Shown piece by piece: positions 8,692 through 17,990 of a stretch of 40,380 nucleotides of DNA. Origin of the DNA: Deltaproteobacteria bacterium. GTDB taxonomy: Bacteria > Desulfobacterota > JACPFL01. The translations under genes were made by a program, and so were the position numbers. The stretch is taken from contig JACPFL010000262.1 of NCBI GenBank assembly GCA_016183025.1, positions 1 to 40,380 of the forward strand, written 5' to 3'. The notes beneath the pieces were generated by a model, which was given only the letters and a program-made list of their open reading frames with translations, did not search any database and was not told the DNA's origin. How positions within the stretch are numbered: the stretch's first letter is position 1; each line of letters opens with the position of its first letter.

Positions 8692-9348
8692 ATGGATGCC
8701 GGAGCTGTGAAGGACCAGGAGGGCACACGCGGGGTGCTGAAGTACGCGTTGCTGGAACTCCTGAGCGACCGGCCCCTGACGGGCTATGAGCTGACCAAGC
8801 GCTTTTCCGCCTCCATCGTCACCTTCTGGCACGCCAAGCATACCCAGATCTACCGCGAGCTGAAGCGGATGCAGGCCGAGGGGCTGGTGACCTCCCGCCG
8901 GGAGATCCAGGAGGGGAGGCCGAACAAGCACGTCTACTCCATGACGCCTGTGGGCAAGGAGGCGCTGGTCCGGTGGCTCCGGACTCGCCCCGGGCTCCAG
9001 GCCGTGAAGGACGACATGCTCCTCCGGGTGTTCGCCTTCGGCCACCTGCCTCCGGACGACGCCATCGCCCAGATCCGCCAGCACGGCGAGCAACACGCCG
9101 AGCGCCTCCGGTCGCTCCGGGAGATCGAGCAGCGCCGGCTCGAACGCTACGGGCCGCCGGAGGACCGGGCGCGCGTGAACTACGACCTGTACTGTCGATA
9201 CCTCACGCTGTATCACGCCATCCGGTACGAGGAGATGTACGTGGAGTGGTGCCGGTGGGCGGCCGAGGCCCTGGCGGCCCGGGGCGGCGAGGGGCCGATG
9301 CAGGACGGGGCGGGACCCTACACGGGGAGGGATTATGCCCATCTATGA
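8692..9348 (+). CDS. PadR-family transcriptional regulator
   Basis: About 218 residues. The N-terminal winged helix has the PadR hallmarks LLELLSDRPLTGYEL, YRELKRMQAEGLV and the wing region EGRPNKHVYSMTPVG. The C-terminal part is helical, as in the Vir_act_alpha_C dimerisation domain. PadR proteins respond to phenolic acids or drugs and repress detoxification or transport genes. The ATG at 8692 is preferred to an earlier in-frame start at 8647, which would add 15 residues of low-complexity sequence. It overlaps the next gene by 14 bases. The likely target is the surrounding aromatic-acid cluster (inference). Confidence 0.85.
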   Translation: MDAGAVKDQEGTRGVLKYALLELLSDRPLTGYELTKRFSASIVTFWHAKHTQIYRELKRMQAEGLVTSRREIQEGRPNKHVYSMTPVGKEALVRWLRTRPGLQAVKDDMLLRVFAFGHLPPDDAIAQIRQHGEQHAERLRSLREIEQRRLERYGPPEDRARVNYDLYCRYLTLYHAIRYEEMYVEWCRWAAEALAARGGEGPMQDGAGPYTGRDYAHL

Positions 9349-9565
9349 GTTCTACTGCGGGGGGTGCGAGGGCCTGTTCGAGACCCTGGTCCTCAGGGCC
9401 AGCGCGGCCGAGGCGGTGGTCTGCCCCACGTGCGGCAGCGGGGAGGTGCACCGGCGCCCCTCCACCTTCGGCTTCGGTGGAGCCGGCATCGACTTCAAGC
9501 CCTCGGGCGGAGGCGGGTGCGGGAGCTGCGCCGGCGGGAGCTGCGCCTGCTGCGCCCGGAATTGA
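9335..9565 (+). CDS. FmdB-family zinc ribbon protein with cysteine-rich tail
   Basis: A 76-residue protein beginning MPIYEFYCGGCEGLFE and continuing with CPTCGS, the two CxxC pairs of the FmdB/putative regulatory zinc-ribbon family. The C-terminal 20 residues are glycine and cysteine rich, with C-x-x-C and C-x-C-C spacing, which could bind metal. The start lies inside the end of the PadR gene, so translation is probably coupled. The function of this family is not established. Confidence 0.85.
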   Translation: MPIYEFYCGGCEGLFETLVLRASAAEAVVCPTCGSGEVHRRPSTFGFGGAGIDFKPSGGGGCGSCAGGSCACCARN

Positions 9566-9581
9566 GGCGGGAGGGTCCAGG

Positions 9582-10136
9582 GTGGAGGCGGTCAGGAGCG
9601 TCAGGGCCCTGAAGCCGTTCTTCGAGCGCTACACCCGCCGGACGTTCGCGGAACTGGCCATCGGGGGAGAGGAGATCGTCGACTACGTGGCCGAGCTGCT
9701 GGCCCGCTTCTCCCGGAGCGAGGCCCTGCCGGGTCCGGCCGGTCGCCGGGAGAGGGAGCCGCTCCACAGCGTGGTGGAGATGCTCGTGGCCGCTCAGGAG
9801 GGGCTGGGCGAGGGGGAGGCCGCCGCGGTGGACCGGCAGCGGGATCTCCACCAGCACGTCGCCGACTACTGCCTGTTCATGAGCGGGGTCTTCCGCGAGT
9901 ACGCCACGGCCCGCTCCTTCCTGGGCCTGTACCTCACCGAAGGGCAGCGGGCCTACCACGAGGTCTTCGAGTTCGACCAGAGCCGCTACCGTCCCGGGGC
10001 GCAGATCTTCCGCGAGCTGGCCGAGCAGTTCGAGAGCTACTCGGGCGCCCTGGACTACATGAAGAAGGTCTACTTCCACCCCGACCTCTATCAGCGCCTC
10101 TACTATCGCGTCCTGCGCGAGATCTACGGCCTGTAA
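9582..10136 (+). CDS. Conserved-looking helical protein of unknown function
   Basis: A protein of 184 residues from GTG 9582, with GGGAGGG upstream. It is predicted mostly alpha-helical and soluble, with many aromatic residues in the C-terminal half (for example QSRYRPGAQIFRELAEQFE and KKVYFHPDLYQRLYYR). No recognisable domain, signal peptide or membrane segment. It lies between the FmdB zinc ribbon and a metallo-beta-lactamase nuclease, 16 and 14 bases from them, so it is part of the same run. Codon use fits its neighbours, which supports it as a real gene. Confidence 0.6.
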   Translation: MEAVRSVRALKPFFERYTRRTFAELAIGGEEIVDYVAELLARFSRSEALPGPAGRREREPLHSVVEMLVAAQEGLGEGEAAAVDRQRDLHQHVADYCLFMSGVFREYATARSFLGLYLTEGQRAYHEVFEFDQSRYRPGAQIFRELAEQFESYSGALDYMKKVYFHPDLYQRLYYRVLREIYGL

Positions 10137-10150
10137 GGCTGCCTGCCAGG

Positions 10151-11122
10151 ATGGTCGTCGAGTACACAAACGGGATCACCGTCCGGGGCATCGATCTCTG
10201 GCTGGACCCCCGCACCCGGAAGGACCTCGCCGTCGTTTCCCACGCCCACATGGACCACGTGGCCCGACACGGGGCGATCATCGCGTCGCCCGGCACCGCC
10301 CGCCTCTGCGCTCACCGCCTGGGCGAGGTCCGGACGCAGGTGCTGCGCTTCGGCGAGCCGGCGGCTGCGGGAAGAGGGCGGATCACCCTGCTCCCCGCCG
10401 GCCACATGCTCGGCTCCGCGCAGATCCTCCTCGAGCTCGACGGGCGGAGCCTCCTCTACTCGGGAGACTTCAAGGTGCGCCCGGGCGAGACGGCGGAGCC
10501 GCTCGAGGTGCGCCACGCGGACATCCTGGTCATGGAATGCACCTACGGCCGTCCCCAGTACCTCTTTCCCCCCCGGGACGAGGTCCTGGAGGGGATCGGG
10601 CGCTTCATCCGCCGCAGCTTCGCAGCGGGCGCCGTCCCCATCCTGCTCGTCTACGCCCTGGGCAAGGGGCAGGAGGTGGCCAAGCTGCTCGGGGACCGGG
10701 GCTACCGGGTGGCGCTCCACCGCAGCATCTACGAGGGCGTGCGGGTCTACGAGGAGTTCGGGGTGAAGTTCACCGGCTACGAGCGCTACGACGGCCAGCG
10801 GCTCGACGACACGGTGCTCCTCGCCCCGCCCGGCGCCGAGCGCTCGCTCCTGCTCCGGGCCATCCCGCGGAAGCGTCGGGCCCTGCTCACGGGCTGGGCC
10901 CTGGACGGTCGTCCCAAGGGAGGCATCGAGGCGGCCTTTCCGCTCAGCGACCATGCGGACTTTCGCGATCTCCTCTGGTACGTGGAACAGGTGCGCCCGA
11001 AGCTCGTCTACACCCTGCACGGCTTCGACGAGGAGTTTGCCCGCCAGCTCTTGAGACGGGGGGTTCGGGCGCGGCCGCTCCGCGCGCGCACCCAGCTCCT
11101 CCTGTTTCACGATCTCACCTGA
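10151..11122 (+). CDS. Metallo-beta-lactamase/beta-CASP-like nuclease
   Basis: A 323-residue protein of the CPSF73/YSH1-like branch of metallo-beta-lactamases. Visible motifs are SHAHMDHV (HxHxDH), PAGHMLGSAQ, YSGDFK with the bridging aspartate, ECTYG, and the C-terminal PLSDHADF, which is a beta-CASP hallmark. Family members are endo- and exonucleases of RNA or DNA ends; in bacteria many are annotated as mRNA 3'-end processing or DNA repair exonucleases. It has ordinary spacing from its neighbours. Whether it acts on RNA or DNA cannot be told. Confidence 0.8.
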   Translation: MVVEYTNGITVRGIDLWLDPRTRKDLAVVSHAHMDHVARHGAIIASPGTARLCAHRLGEVRTQVLRFGEPAAAGRGRITLLPAGHMLGSAQILLELDGRSLLYSGDFKVRPGETAEPLEVRHADILVMECTYGRPQYLFPPRDEVLEGIGRFIRRSFAAGAVPILLVYALGKGQEVAKLLGDRGYRVALHRSIYEGVRVYEEFGVKFTGYERYDGQRLDDTVLLAPPGAERSLLLRAIPRKRRALLTGWALDGRPKGGIEAAFPLSDHADFRDLLWYVEQVRPKLVYTLHGFDEEFARQLLRRGVRARPLRARTQLLLFHDLT

Positions 11123-11244
11123 GCGGCCCCGTGTGGGGCCCATGCCGCGCGCTTGCCGGTCGGTGCGCCTTGACACCAGCGACCCAGGCCAAGTAGCGTT
11201 TGCCGGTGCATGCCGGCCGGGAGCGCCGAGGCGGGGAGGGGGGC

Positions 11245-12036
11245 ATGAGGATCGTGCTCCTGGGGACCGGGATCCCCCAGTTCAGCCTGAAGCGCCTCGA
11301 GACCAGCCTCGCCTTCGTGCTGGGCGACGAGGTCGTGCTCATGGACTGCGGCTATGGGGCCATGCTGCAGATGGTGCGGGCGGGGCTCCAGCCGACGGCG
11401 GTCACCCACATCTTCTTCACCCACCACCACTATGACCACAACGCCGACTACGCGCACTTCGTCCTGGCCACCTGGCGGATGCGGCGGCAGCACCGCCTCC
11501 AGGTCTACGGGCCCTCCGGCACCGAGGCCCTGTCCCGGGCCCTGTTCGAGGGGGCCTACGCCATGGACATCCGGGCCCGGCAGGCGCTGGACAACCCCCT
11601 CACGCTCCCGGACATCGCCCTGGACCCGCACGACCTCGCCGAGGGGGCGGTGGTAGAGGGCCAGGGGTGGCGGGTGCGGGCCGCGGACGTCGAGCACCAG
11701 CCGGTCCCCCACGCGCTGGCCTATCGGCTTGAGGCTGACGGACGGGCGGTGGTATTCTCCGGCGACACGCGGCCGTGCGAGGCGGTGATCCGGCTGGCCC
11801 GCGGGGCGGACCTCTTGATCCACGAGGCCTTCTACCCCGTCGAGCGCTCCAAGGCCAACGACTACCACTGCCCGCCCGAGGACGTCGGACGGGTGGCGGC
11901 GGCCGCGGGGGTGCCGCGGGTGGTGCTGACGCACCTGCAACGGGAATCCCGCGAGGAGCAGCTCATCGCGGACGTGCGCCGGCACTTCGCGGGCGAGGTG
12001 ATCGTGGGGCAGGACCTCATGGTCCTCGAGCCCTGA
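11245..12036 (+). CDS. Metallo-beta-lactamase hydrolase, RNase Z-like
   Basis: A 263-residue protein starting MRIVLLGTG with the RNase Z/phosphodiesterase-type strand, then FFTHHHYDHNADY (HxHxDH), the bridging aspartate in FSGDTRPCE and a final histidine in LTHLQRES. It would bind two zinc ions. Length is below full RNase Z, and the exosite arm is not evident, so a role as a general phosphodiesterase or lactonase-type hydrolase is as likely as tRNA 3' processing. The start at 11245 follows GGCGGGGAGGGGGGC. Roughly 120 bases separate it from the preceding gene. Confidence 0.75.
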   Translation: MRIVLLGTGIPQFSLKRLETSLAFVLGDEVVLMDCGYGAMLQMVRAGLQPTAVTHIFFTHHHYDHNADYAHFVLATWRMRRQHRLQVYGPSGTEALSRALFEGAYAMDIRARQALDNPLTLPDIALDPHDLAEGAVVEGQGWRVRAADVEHQPVPHALAYRLEADGRAVVFSGDTRPCEAVIRLARGADLLIHEAFYPVERSKANDYHCPPEDVGRVAAAAGVPRVVLTHLQRESREEQLIADVRRHFAGEVIVGQDLMVLEP

Positions 12037-12130
12037 GCGATCGACGCAATGACAGCCGGGCCTCGGGATGGTACAAGAGGGAAATGCTCGGGGTGCGGCC
12101 CTACCGTGTGGGCCAGAGGGAGATGATCGA

Positions 12131-13028
12131 ATGAGGCGAGGGGGACTCCTCCTGCTGCTCTTGTCCAGCCTCCTCCTGCAGGACGGGGCCGTGGCCCGGG
12201 GGACCGAACTCGAACGGCTCACCGTCGGCTACACGGCGATCGCCAGTCCGCAGGCTCCGGCCTGGGTGGCCCACGACCTGGGGAGCTTCCGCCAGCACGG
12301 CCTGGACGTCCAGCTCCGCTACATCGAGAGCGGGCGGCTCGGGGTCGCGGCCCTGGTGGCCCGGGAGCTCCCGGTCCTCGTGCTCGCGGCGACGGCCGCG
12401 ATCCAGGCGGCGCTGGGCGGGGCCGACGTCGTGCTCATCGCGGGCCTGACGAACATCCTGGCCTACCGTGTCGTCACGGTCCCCGAGATCACCCGCCCGG
12501 AGGAGCTGCGGGGGAAGAAGCTCGGGATCCTGCGCCCCGGCGACATCACCGAGTCGGCGTTCCGCCGGGTCCTGCGCCACTACGGCATCCCGCCCACCGA
12601 GGTGTCATTCCTCCAGAGGGCTCAGGGACCTGCTCGACACCTCGACGCTCAACATCGACTACCAGATGACCAGCGTGGCCACGACCCGGACCTTCATCCG
12701 GGAGCGCCCGGAGACCCTCCTGAAGTTCATCAGAGGGCTCGTCCACGGGATCGCGCTCTACAAGCGCCAGAAGGCCGAGAGCCTCGCGGTGATCAGCCGG
12801 TACATGCGGATCACGGACCGGGAGGCGCTGGAGGAGGCCTATCAAGCCTTCGCTGTGCGCACCCTCCCGCGCAAGCCCTACCCCACGCTCAAGGGGATCC
12901 AGGCGATCCTCGACGACCTGGGGGGCTCCAACCCCAGGGCTCGGGAGGTCCGGCCCGAGGCCTTCGTCGATGAGCGCTTCATGCGGGAGCTGGACCAGAG
13001 CGGCTTCTTCGACCAGCTCCCGCGCTAA
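12131..13028 (+). pseudogene. NitT/TauT-type ABC substrate-binding protein, broken by an internal deletion
   Basis: The first frame (from ATG 12131) gives a signal peptide and the first lobe, LTVGYTAIASPQAPAW to PPTEVSFLQ near 12617. A second frame carries the rest, from GLRDLLDTSTLNIDYQ to the stop at 13028. Alignment to the intact paralogue at 19914-20930 shows that about 32 residues between the two parts are missing, and the loss is not a multiple of three. It is therefore a deletion of roughly 100 bases with frameshift, not a simple indel. The protein would have been exported and bound a small organic anion for the permease and ATPase at 14521-16144. An assembly collapse is the alternative to real decay. 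Confidence 0.8.
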
Positions 13029-13043
13029 CCCAGGGAGGCGCCC

Positions 13044-14465
13044 ATGCTCGACCTCAGACAGTGGATGCGGGACGCGGACAAGATGGGCGAGCTGCGGGAG
13101 GTGCAGGGTGCCGACCTCGTGGCCGAGGTGGGGGCCATCACCGAGCTGGCGCAGCGCCGCCCGGGCGGGCCCGCGCTCCTGTTCGACCGCTTCCCGGGCT
13201 TCTCCCCCGGGCAGCGGATCCTGGTGAACAGCCTGGGGACATTGCGCCGGGTCGCCCTCACGATGTGCATGGAGGGGGAGTGGACCCCCATGACCTACGT
13301 CCGGGCGTGGAAGGACCGGTCCAGAGGCCTGGCGCCGATCCCGCCCCGCGTGGTGGACGATGGGCCCGTGCTGGAGCAGGTCTGGGTGGGGAGCGATCTG
13401 GACATCACCCGCTTCCCGGCCCCGCTCTGGCACGAGGAGGATGGGGGGCGCTACCTGGGGACCGGCTGTGCCGTCATCACCCGTGACCCGGAGGAGGGCT
13501 GGGTCAACGTCGGCACCTACCGGGTCATGGTCTACGACGCGACGACGATCGGCCTGTACATCTCCCCGGGCAAGCATGCCCGCATCCACCGGGAGAAGTA
13601 CCTGAAGGCCGGCAAACCGTGCCCGGTCGCCATCTCCTTCGGCCACCATCCGCTCTTTTTCCTCGCGGCCAGTCTGGAGATGCCGCCCCGCCTCTGTGAG
13701 TACGACTGGATCGGCGGGGTCGCGGGGGCCCCGGTGGATGTGGTCATCGGACCGGCCACAGGACTGCCGATTCCCGCCTGGAGCGAGCTGGCCATCGAAG
13801 GGGAGATCCTCCCGGGCGAGACGCGGATCGAGGGGCCGTTCGGCGAGTTCACGGGCTACTACGCCAGCGCCTCCCGGGCGGAGCCCTTCGTGAAGCTCCG
13901 GAGCATCATGGCCCGGCGCGACCCGATCAACCTCGGGAGCCCTCCCATCCGCCCGCCCTCGGAGGACGCCTTCTGTCGGGCCATTACCCGCTCGGCCCTC
14001 ATCTGGGAAGAGATGGAGAAGGCCGGGGTGCCGGAGATCCAGGGGGTGTGGCGACACCCGGCCGGCGGCTCCCGCATGATCACGGTCGTGGCCATCAAGC
14101 AGCGCTACCCCGGCCATGCGCGCCAGGCGGCGGTCCTGGCAGCCCAGTGCCGGGCCGGCGCCTACCTGGGGCGCTACATCATCGTCGTGGACGACGACAT
14201 CGACCCCTCGGACACCGACGCGGTGCTCTGGGCCCTGTCGACCCGCTCGGACCCGAAGGGGGACATCGACATCCTGGACCGGTGCTGGAGCGGACCCCTG
14301 GACCCGATCATCCCGCCCGGGCAGAAAGGGTTCAGCTCCCGGGCCATCATCGACGCCACCCGGCCATACGAGTGGAAGGACGCGTTCCCCCCCGTGGTGG
14401 GGATCTCCCCGGAGCGGGCCGAGCAGGTCCGGCGGAAATGGGGGAAGGCGCTCGGCTGGGAGTAG
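13044..14465 (+). CDS. UbiD-family (prenylated-FMN) decarboxylase
   Basis: A 473-residue protein of normal UbiD length. It starts MLDLRQWMRDADKMGEL and contains the family core with IEGPFGEFTGYY, which carries the catalytic glutamates, and the earlier YRVMVYDATTIGLY and RIHREKY stretches. UbiD enzymes use prenylated FMN to decarboxylate or carboxylate aromatic or alpha,beta-unsaturated acids. No UbiX partner is in this window, so the cofactor must come from elsewhere. It lies 15 bases after the broken binding protein and 55 bases before the permease, suggesting that the transported compound is its substrate. Confidence 0.9.
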   Translation: MLDLRQWMRDADKMGELREVQGADLVAEVGAITELAQRRPGGPALLFDRFPGFSPGQRILVNSLGTLRRVALTMCMEGEWTPMTYVRAWKDRSRGLAPIPPRVVDDGPVLEQVWVGSDLDITRFPAPLWHEEDGGRYLGTGCAVITRDPEEGWVNVGTYRVMVYDATTIGLYISPGKHARIHREKYLKAGKPCPVAISFGHHPLFFLAASLEMPPRLCEYDWIGGVAGAPVDVVIGPATGLPIPAWSELAIEGEILPGETRIEGPFGEFTGYYASASRAEPFVKLRSIMARRDPINLGSPPIRPPSEDAFCRAITRSALIWEEMEKAGVPEIQGVWRHPAGGSRMITVVAIKQRYPGHARQAAVLAAQCRAGAYLGRYIIVVDDDIDPSDTDAVLWALSTRSDPKGDIDILDRCWSGPLDPIIPPGQKGFSSRAIIDATRPYEWKDAFPPVVGISPERAEQVRRKWGKALGWE

Positions 14466-14520
14466 GGTCCCGGCGGTCCAGACGGGCCGCCTCGTGCGGC
14501 CCGGAGAAGGAGCGTCGCTG

Positions 14521-15300
14521 GTGAAGGGGAATCCGGCGTCCCTGCAGCGCCTCTACTCGGCGATCCTGCTCCTGCTGGTCTGGATCGCCCTCGCGAGCGT
14601 GTTCCCGCCGCACATCGTCCCGGGCCCGGTGGTGGTCCTGGAGAACGTCTGGGAGAACGTGACGGCCCAGGGCGCGTTCTCCTCCCAGGGCGCGTTCTTT
14701 CACATCTACAAGACAGTCCTCCGCGTCGTCCTCGGCCTGGTCTTCGCCATGATCTGGGGGACCGCCATCGGAGTGGTGATGGGGGTCTCCGCCCGTGGCG
14801 AGAAGTTCTTCGATGGCTGGGTCATGGTGGGGCTGACGATCCCGGCCATCGTCTACGGGATGGTCACCCTGATGTGGTTCGGGCTCAACGACTTCGCCGC
14901 CGTCATGGCGATCGGGGTGACCGCCTTTCCCTCGGTCTGCATCAACATCTGGCACGGGGTGAAGGACATCGACATGCAGCTCGTGGACATGGCCAAGGTC
15001 TTCCAGCTCCAGCGTGGGGAGATCGTCCGGAAGGTCATCCTCCCCCAGATCGTCCCCTTCATCCTCGCGGCGACCCGCTACGCCCTGGGGATCTCCTGGA
15101 AGATCTGCACCACCGTGGAGCTCATCGGGATGTCCAGCGGCGTGGGGTTCATGCTCAACTACTGGTTCGGCCTGTTCTCCATGCCTCAGGTCTTCGCCTG
15201 GACCTTCACCTTCATGGTGGTCCTCTTCCTGATCGAGTTCGGCATCATCAAACCGGTTGAGCGCCACCTGCTCGCCTGGCGCCCGGCGGTCCACGTCTGA
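14521..15300 (+). CDS. NitT/TauT-type ABC transporter permease
   Basis: A 259-residue inner-membrane protein with about six hydrophobic segments (first at residues 10-30). The EAA-type cytoplasmic loop that contacts the ATPase is visible as VDMAKVFQLQRGEIVRKVILPQ. It starts at GTG 14521 after GGAGAAGGAG. It belongs to the SsuC/TauC/nitrate permease family, which imports sulfonates, nitrate, aromatic acids or similar anions. The ATPase starts 7 bases later. Its own binding protein gene at 12131-13028 appears broken. Confidence 0.9.
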   Translation: MKGNPASLQRLYSAILLLLVWIALASVFPPHIVPGPVVVLENVWENVTAQGAFSSQGAFFHIYKTVLRVVLGLVFAMIWGTAIGVVMGVSARGEKFFDGWVMVGLTIPAIVYGMVTLMWFGLNDFAAVMAIGVTAFPSVCINIWHGVKDIDMQLVDMAKVFQLQRGEIVRKVILPQIVPFILAATRYALGISWKICTTVELIGMSSGVGFMLNYWFGLFSMPQVFAWTFTFMVVLFLIEFGIIKPVERHLLAWRPAVHV

Positions 15301-15307
15301 GGGGGTC

Positions 15308-16144
15308 GTGTCGGCCGGCAAGATCGCCATCCGGGAGCTGGTCAAGGTCTTCCGGTCCCCCGCGGGGGGGGAGGTCCGCGCGATCGACGGCCTCTCCTTC
15401 GGCGTCCCGGAGGGCGCCTTCGTCTCCGTGCTCGGCCCCTCGGGGTGCGGCAAGTCCACCCTGCTCAACATCATGGCCGGACTGGACCGGCCCACGTCGG
15501 GGGAGATCCAGATCGACGGGCGGGCCATCACGGACCAGGACCGCCCGCGGATCGGCTTCGTCTTCCAGCAGCCGCGCCTCCTGCCCTGGCGGACGATCGA
15601 GGGGAACCTCTGGCTCCCCCTGGAGCGGACCGGGAACCGCGCGGCGGGCCGCGCGGTGATCGAGCGCTACGTGGAGCTCGTGGGGCTGCGCGGGTTCGAG
15701 CGCTATTACCCTGGCCAGATCTCCGGGGGGATGCAGCAGCGGGTCGCCATCGCCCGGGCCCTGATCATGGAGCCCGAGATCCTGCTCATGGACGAGCCGT
15801 TCAGCAACCTGGACGAGATGACGGCGCGCAAGATGCGGGCCGAGCTCATCCGCATCTGGCAGAAGACCGGCAAGACGATCATCTTCGTCACCCATGACAT
15901 CTCCGAGGCGATCTTCCTCTCCACCCGGGTCATCCTGACCACCCGCCGGCCGGCGCGGATCTACCGGGACCTGTCGATCGATCTCCCGGTGCCGCGCCGG
16001 TACGACGACGACCGCCTGTTCGAGATCGAGAAGGAGGTCATGCGGGACTTCCTGCAGTACATGGAGGACACGGAGGGCGCGCCGCCGCCGGAGATGGGGC
16101 GGCCGGGCGGGGCCGGCGGCGAGGTCCTGCTGGGCGGCTACTGA
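15308..16144 (+). CDS. NitT/TauT-type ABC transporter ATP-binding protein
   Basis: A 278-residue ABC ATPase with Walker A GPSGCGKST, Q-loop FVFQQPRLLPW, signature SGGMQQR, Walker B LLMDEPF and H-loop THD in order. The Q-loop PRLLPW is typical of the SsuB/TauB group. The start is GTG 15308, 7 bases after the permease stop. The C-terminal tail is proline and glycine rich. It pairs with the upstream permease in an importer. Confidence 0.93.
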   Translation: MSAGKIAIRELVKVFRSPAGGEVRAIDGLSFGVPEGAFVSVLGPSGCGKSTLLNIMAGLDRPTSGEIQIDGRAITDQDRPRIGFVFQQPRLLPWRTIEGNLWLPLERTGNRAAGRAVIERYVELVGLRGFERYYPGQISGGMQQRVAIARALIMEPEILLMDEPFSNLDEMTARKMRAELIRIWQKTGKTIIFVTHDISEAIFLSTRVILTTRRPARIYRDLSIDLPVPRRYDDDRLFEIEKEVMRDFLQYMEDTEGAPPPEMGRPGGAGGEVLLGGY

Positions 16145-16217
16145 CCTCTCCGTTCACGTTCGAGCCGCAGGGCTGCGCCACGCGGAGCTTTCCCAACCGG
16201 TGAGGAGCTTGAGAGCG

Positions 16218-17519
16218 ATGTTTCTGGATGAACGCCTGGAGACCATGGAGCGCGAGGGGTTCCGCGTCTATCAGCTCCGGCGGCTGCGCCGGATGCTCAA
16301 GGTGGTGCTCGCGCAGAACCCGTTCTACCGGCGGAAGCTGGAGGCCCACGGGCTCACCCCGGGCAAGGTCACCCGGCTCCGGGATGTCGAGGCGCTCCCG
16401 TTCACCACCAAGGCCGAGATCGCCGAAGACCAACTGGCCCATCCGCCCTACGGGACCAACCTGACCTACCCGCTGGAGCGCTACGTGCGCTTCCACCAGA
16501 CCTCGGGCTCCACGGGCAAGCCGATCCGCTGGCTGGACACGGCGGAGTGCTGGGAGTGGTGGAACCGCTGCTGGGGCTTCGTCTACAAAGGGGTCGGGGT
16601 CGGGCCGGGGGACCGGCTCTACTTTGCCTTCTCCTTCGGCCCCTTCATCGGCTTCTGGAGCTCGTTCGACACGGCGCCGCTGGTCGGCGCCCTGGCCATC
16701 CCGGGCGGCGGGCAGGACTCCCTGCAGCGGCTGCACGCCCTGATCGAGAACGAGTGCACCGTGCTGCTCTGCACCCCGACGTATGCCCTGCGCCTGGCCC
16801 AGGTCGCCCGCGAGCACGGGATCGACATCGCCGGGAGCGCCATCCGCACGCTGATCCTCGCGGGGGAGCCCGGCGCGAGCATCCCGGCCGTGAAGCGCCG
16901 GATCGAGACGGCCTGGGGCGCCAGGTGCTACGACCACTCGGGGATGACGGAGGTGGGGGCCCTCAGCTTCGAGTGCGAGGCCCAGTCCGGGGGGATCCAC
17001 CTGATCGAGAGCGAGTTCATCGGCGAGGTGCTCAACCCTGAAACTGGTGAGCCGGTCAAGGAGGGGGCGCGCGGGGAGCTGGTCGTGACGAACCTCGGCC
17101 GTCTGGGCATGCCGCTGATCCGGTACCGCACCGGCGACCTCGTGGAGCTCACCCGCGAGCGCTGCCCCTGCGGCCGGAGCTTCGCCCGGCTCATGGGCGG
17201 GATCCTCGGGCGGACGGACGACATGATCGTCGTGCGGGGGATCAACGTCTTCCCCAGCGCCATCGAAAGCATCCTGCGGGAGTTCCCCGAGATCGAGGAG
17301 TACCGGGTAGAGGTCCGTCGGGAGCGGGAGATGGACGAGATCGCGATCCAGATCGAGCTGCGGCAGGGGGCGGCGGCCGGGCTCAGTGAGCAGGTGACGA
17401 ACGCGATCAAGCGCGGCCTGAACATCACGCCCAGGATCCACCTGGCCGCGCCGGGCAGCCTCCCCCGCTTCGAGCTGAAGGCCCGCCGCTTCGTCTATCA
17501 GGGAGAGCGGCGGGGGTGA
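16218..17519 (+). CDS. Phenylacetate-CoA ligase family enzyme (copy 1)
   Basis: A 433-residue PaaK-type adenylating enzyme. The nucleotide motif FHQTSGSTGKP, the CPCGRS motif, and the C-terminal GRTDDMIVVRGINVFPSAIE are all visible, so it should activate an aryl or alkyl carboxylate to CoA. ATG 16218 follows AGGAG at 10 bases. It is a paralogue of 36184-37539 on the other strand. It follows the ABC importer and UbiD, so it may activate the imported acid or its decarboxylated product. It overlaps the downstream lipoprotein gene by 4 bases. Confidence 0.88.
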   Translation: MFLDERLETMEREGFRVYQLRRLRRMLKVVLAQNPFYRRKLEAHGLTPGKVTRLRDVEALPFTTKAEIAEDQLAHPPYGTNLTYPLERYVRFHQTSGSTGKPIRWLDTAECWEWWNRCWGFVYKGVGVGPGDRLYFAFSFGPFIGFWSSFDTAPLVGALAIPGGGQDSLQRLHALIENECTVLLCTPTYALRLAQVAREHGIDIAGSAIRTLILAGEPGASIPAVKRRIETAWGARCYDHSGMTEVGALSFECEAQSGGIHLIESEFIGEVLNPETGEPVKEGARGELVVTNLGRLGMPLIRYRTGDLVELTRERCPCGRSFARLMGGILGRTDDMIVVRGINVFPSAIESILREFPEIEEYRVEVRREREMDEIAIQIELRQGAAAGLSEQVTNAIKRGLNITPRIHLAAPGSLPRFELKARRFVYQGERRG

Positions 17520-17923
17520 GGCCACCGCTCACCCTTCGCAGCACCGTCCTGGCCCTCGTCCCCGTGCTCGTGGCCGGCTGTGCGGTCCTCCCCTCCAGGT
17601 CCGGCTGGATCGGTCGGGATGACGAGGCGATCGCGCTGGTCCGCGGTGGGGCGCCTTCTGGACAGGGGGCCACGATCGCGGAGCGGTTGGCCGGCCTGTT
17701 TCAGGCCGCCGAGGCGGCCGGCACCGAGGTCGAGGAGGTGGGCTGGTACGCGGCGCAGGAACAGGCGAGCCGCTACCGGGTCCGCTTCATCGCCCGATGG
17801 GCAAAGGCCCGACGGGAGTGGGCGTGGGAGGCAGACCTCCGGACGCAGGCCGTGCGCCCTCTGAACCGCCTGGCGCGGGAGCTCGAGTCCGGGCCGGCGA
17901 GCGGGCGGACGGGCGCCGAGTGA
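17516..17923 (+). CDS. Small predicted lipoprotein
   Basis: 135 residues from GTG 17516, overlapping the previous gene by GTGA. A short basic N-terminus and hydrophobic segment end in the lipobox VAGC with Cys22, so it is expected to be lipid-anchored and exposed to the periplasm. The mature part has no recognised domain and is mixed alpha/beta with high arginine. Overlap with the CoA ligase suggests translational coupling; its role is unknown. Confidence 0.65.
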   Translation: MRPPLTLRSTVLALVPVLVAGCAVLPSRSGWIGRDDEAIALVRGGAPSGQGATIAERLAGLFQAAEAAGTEVEEVGWYAAQEQASRYRVRFIARWAKARREWAWEADLRTQAVRPLNRLARELESGPASGRTGAE

Positions 17924-17990
17924 TCGGCTGTCGCTGACCGGACACGGGCCTGGGGCGACGACCCTCCGCGCCCCGAGAAGGAGGAGCCTC

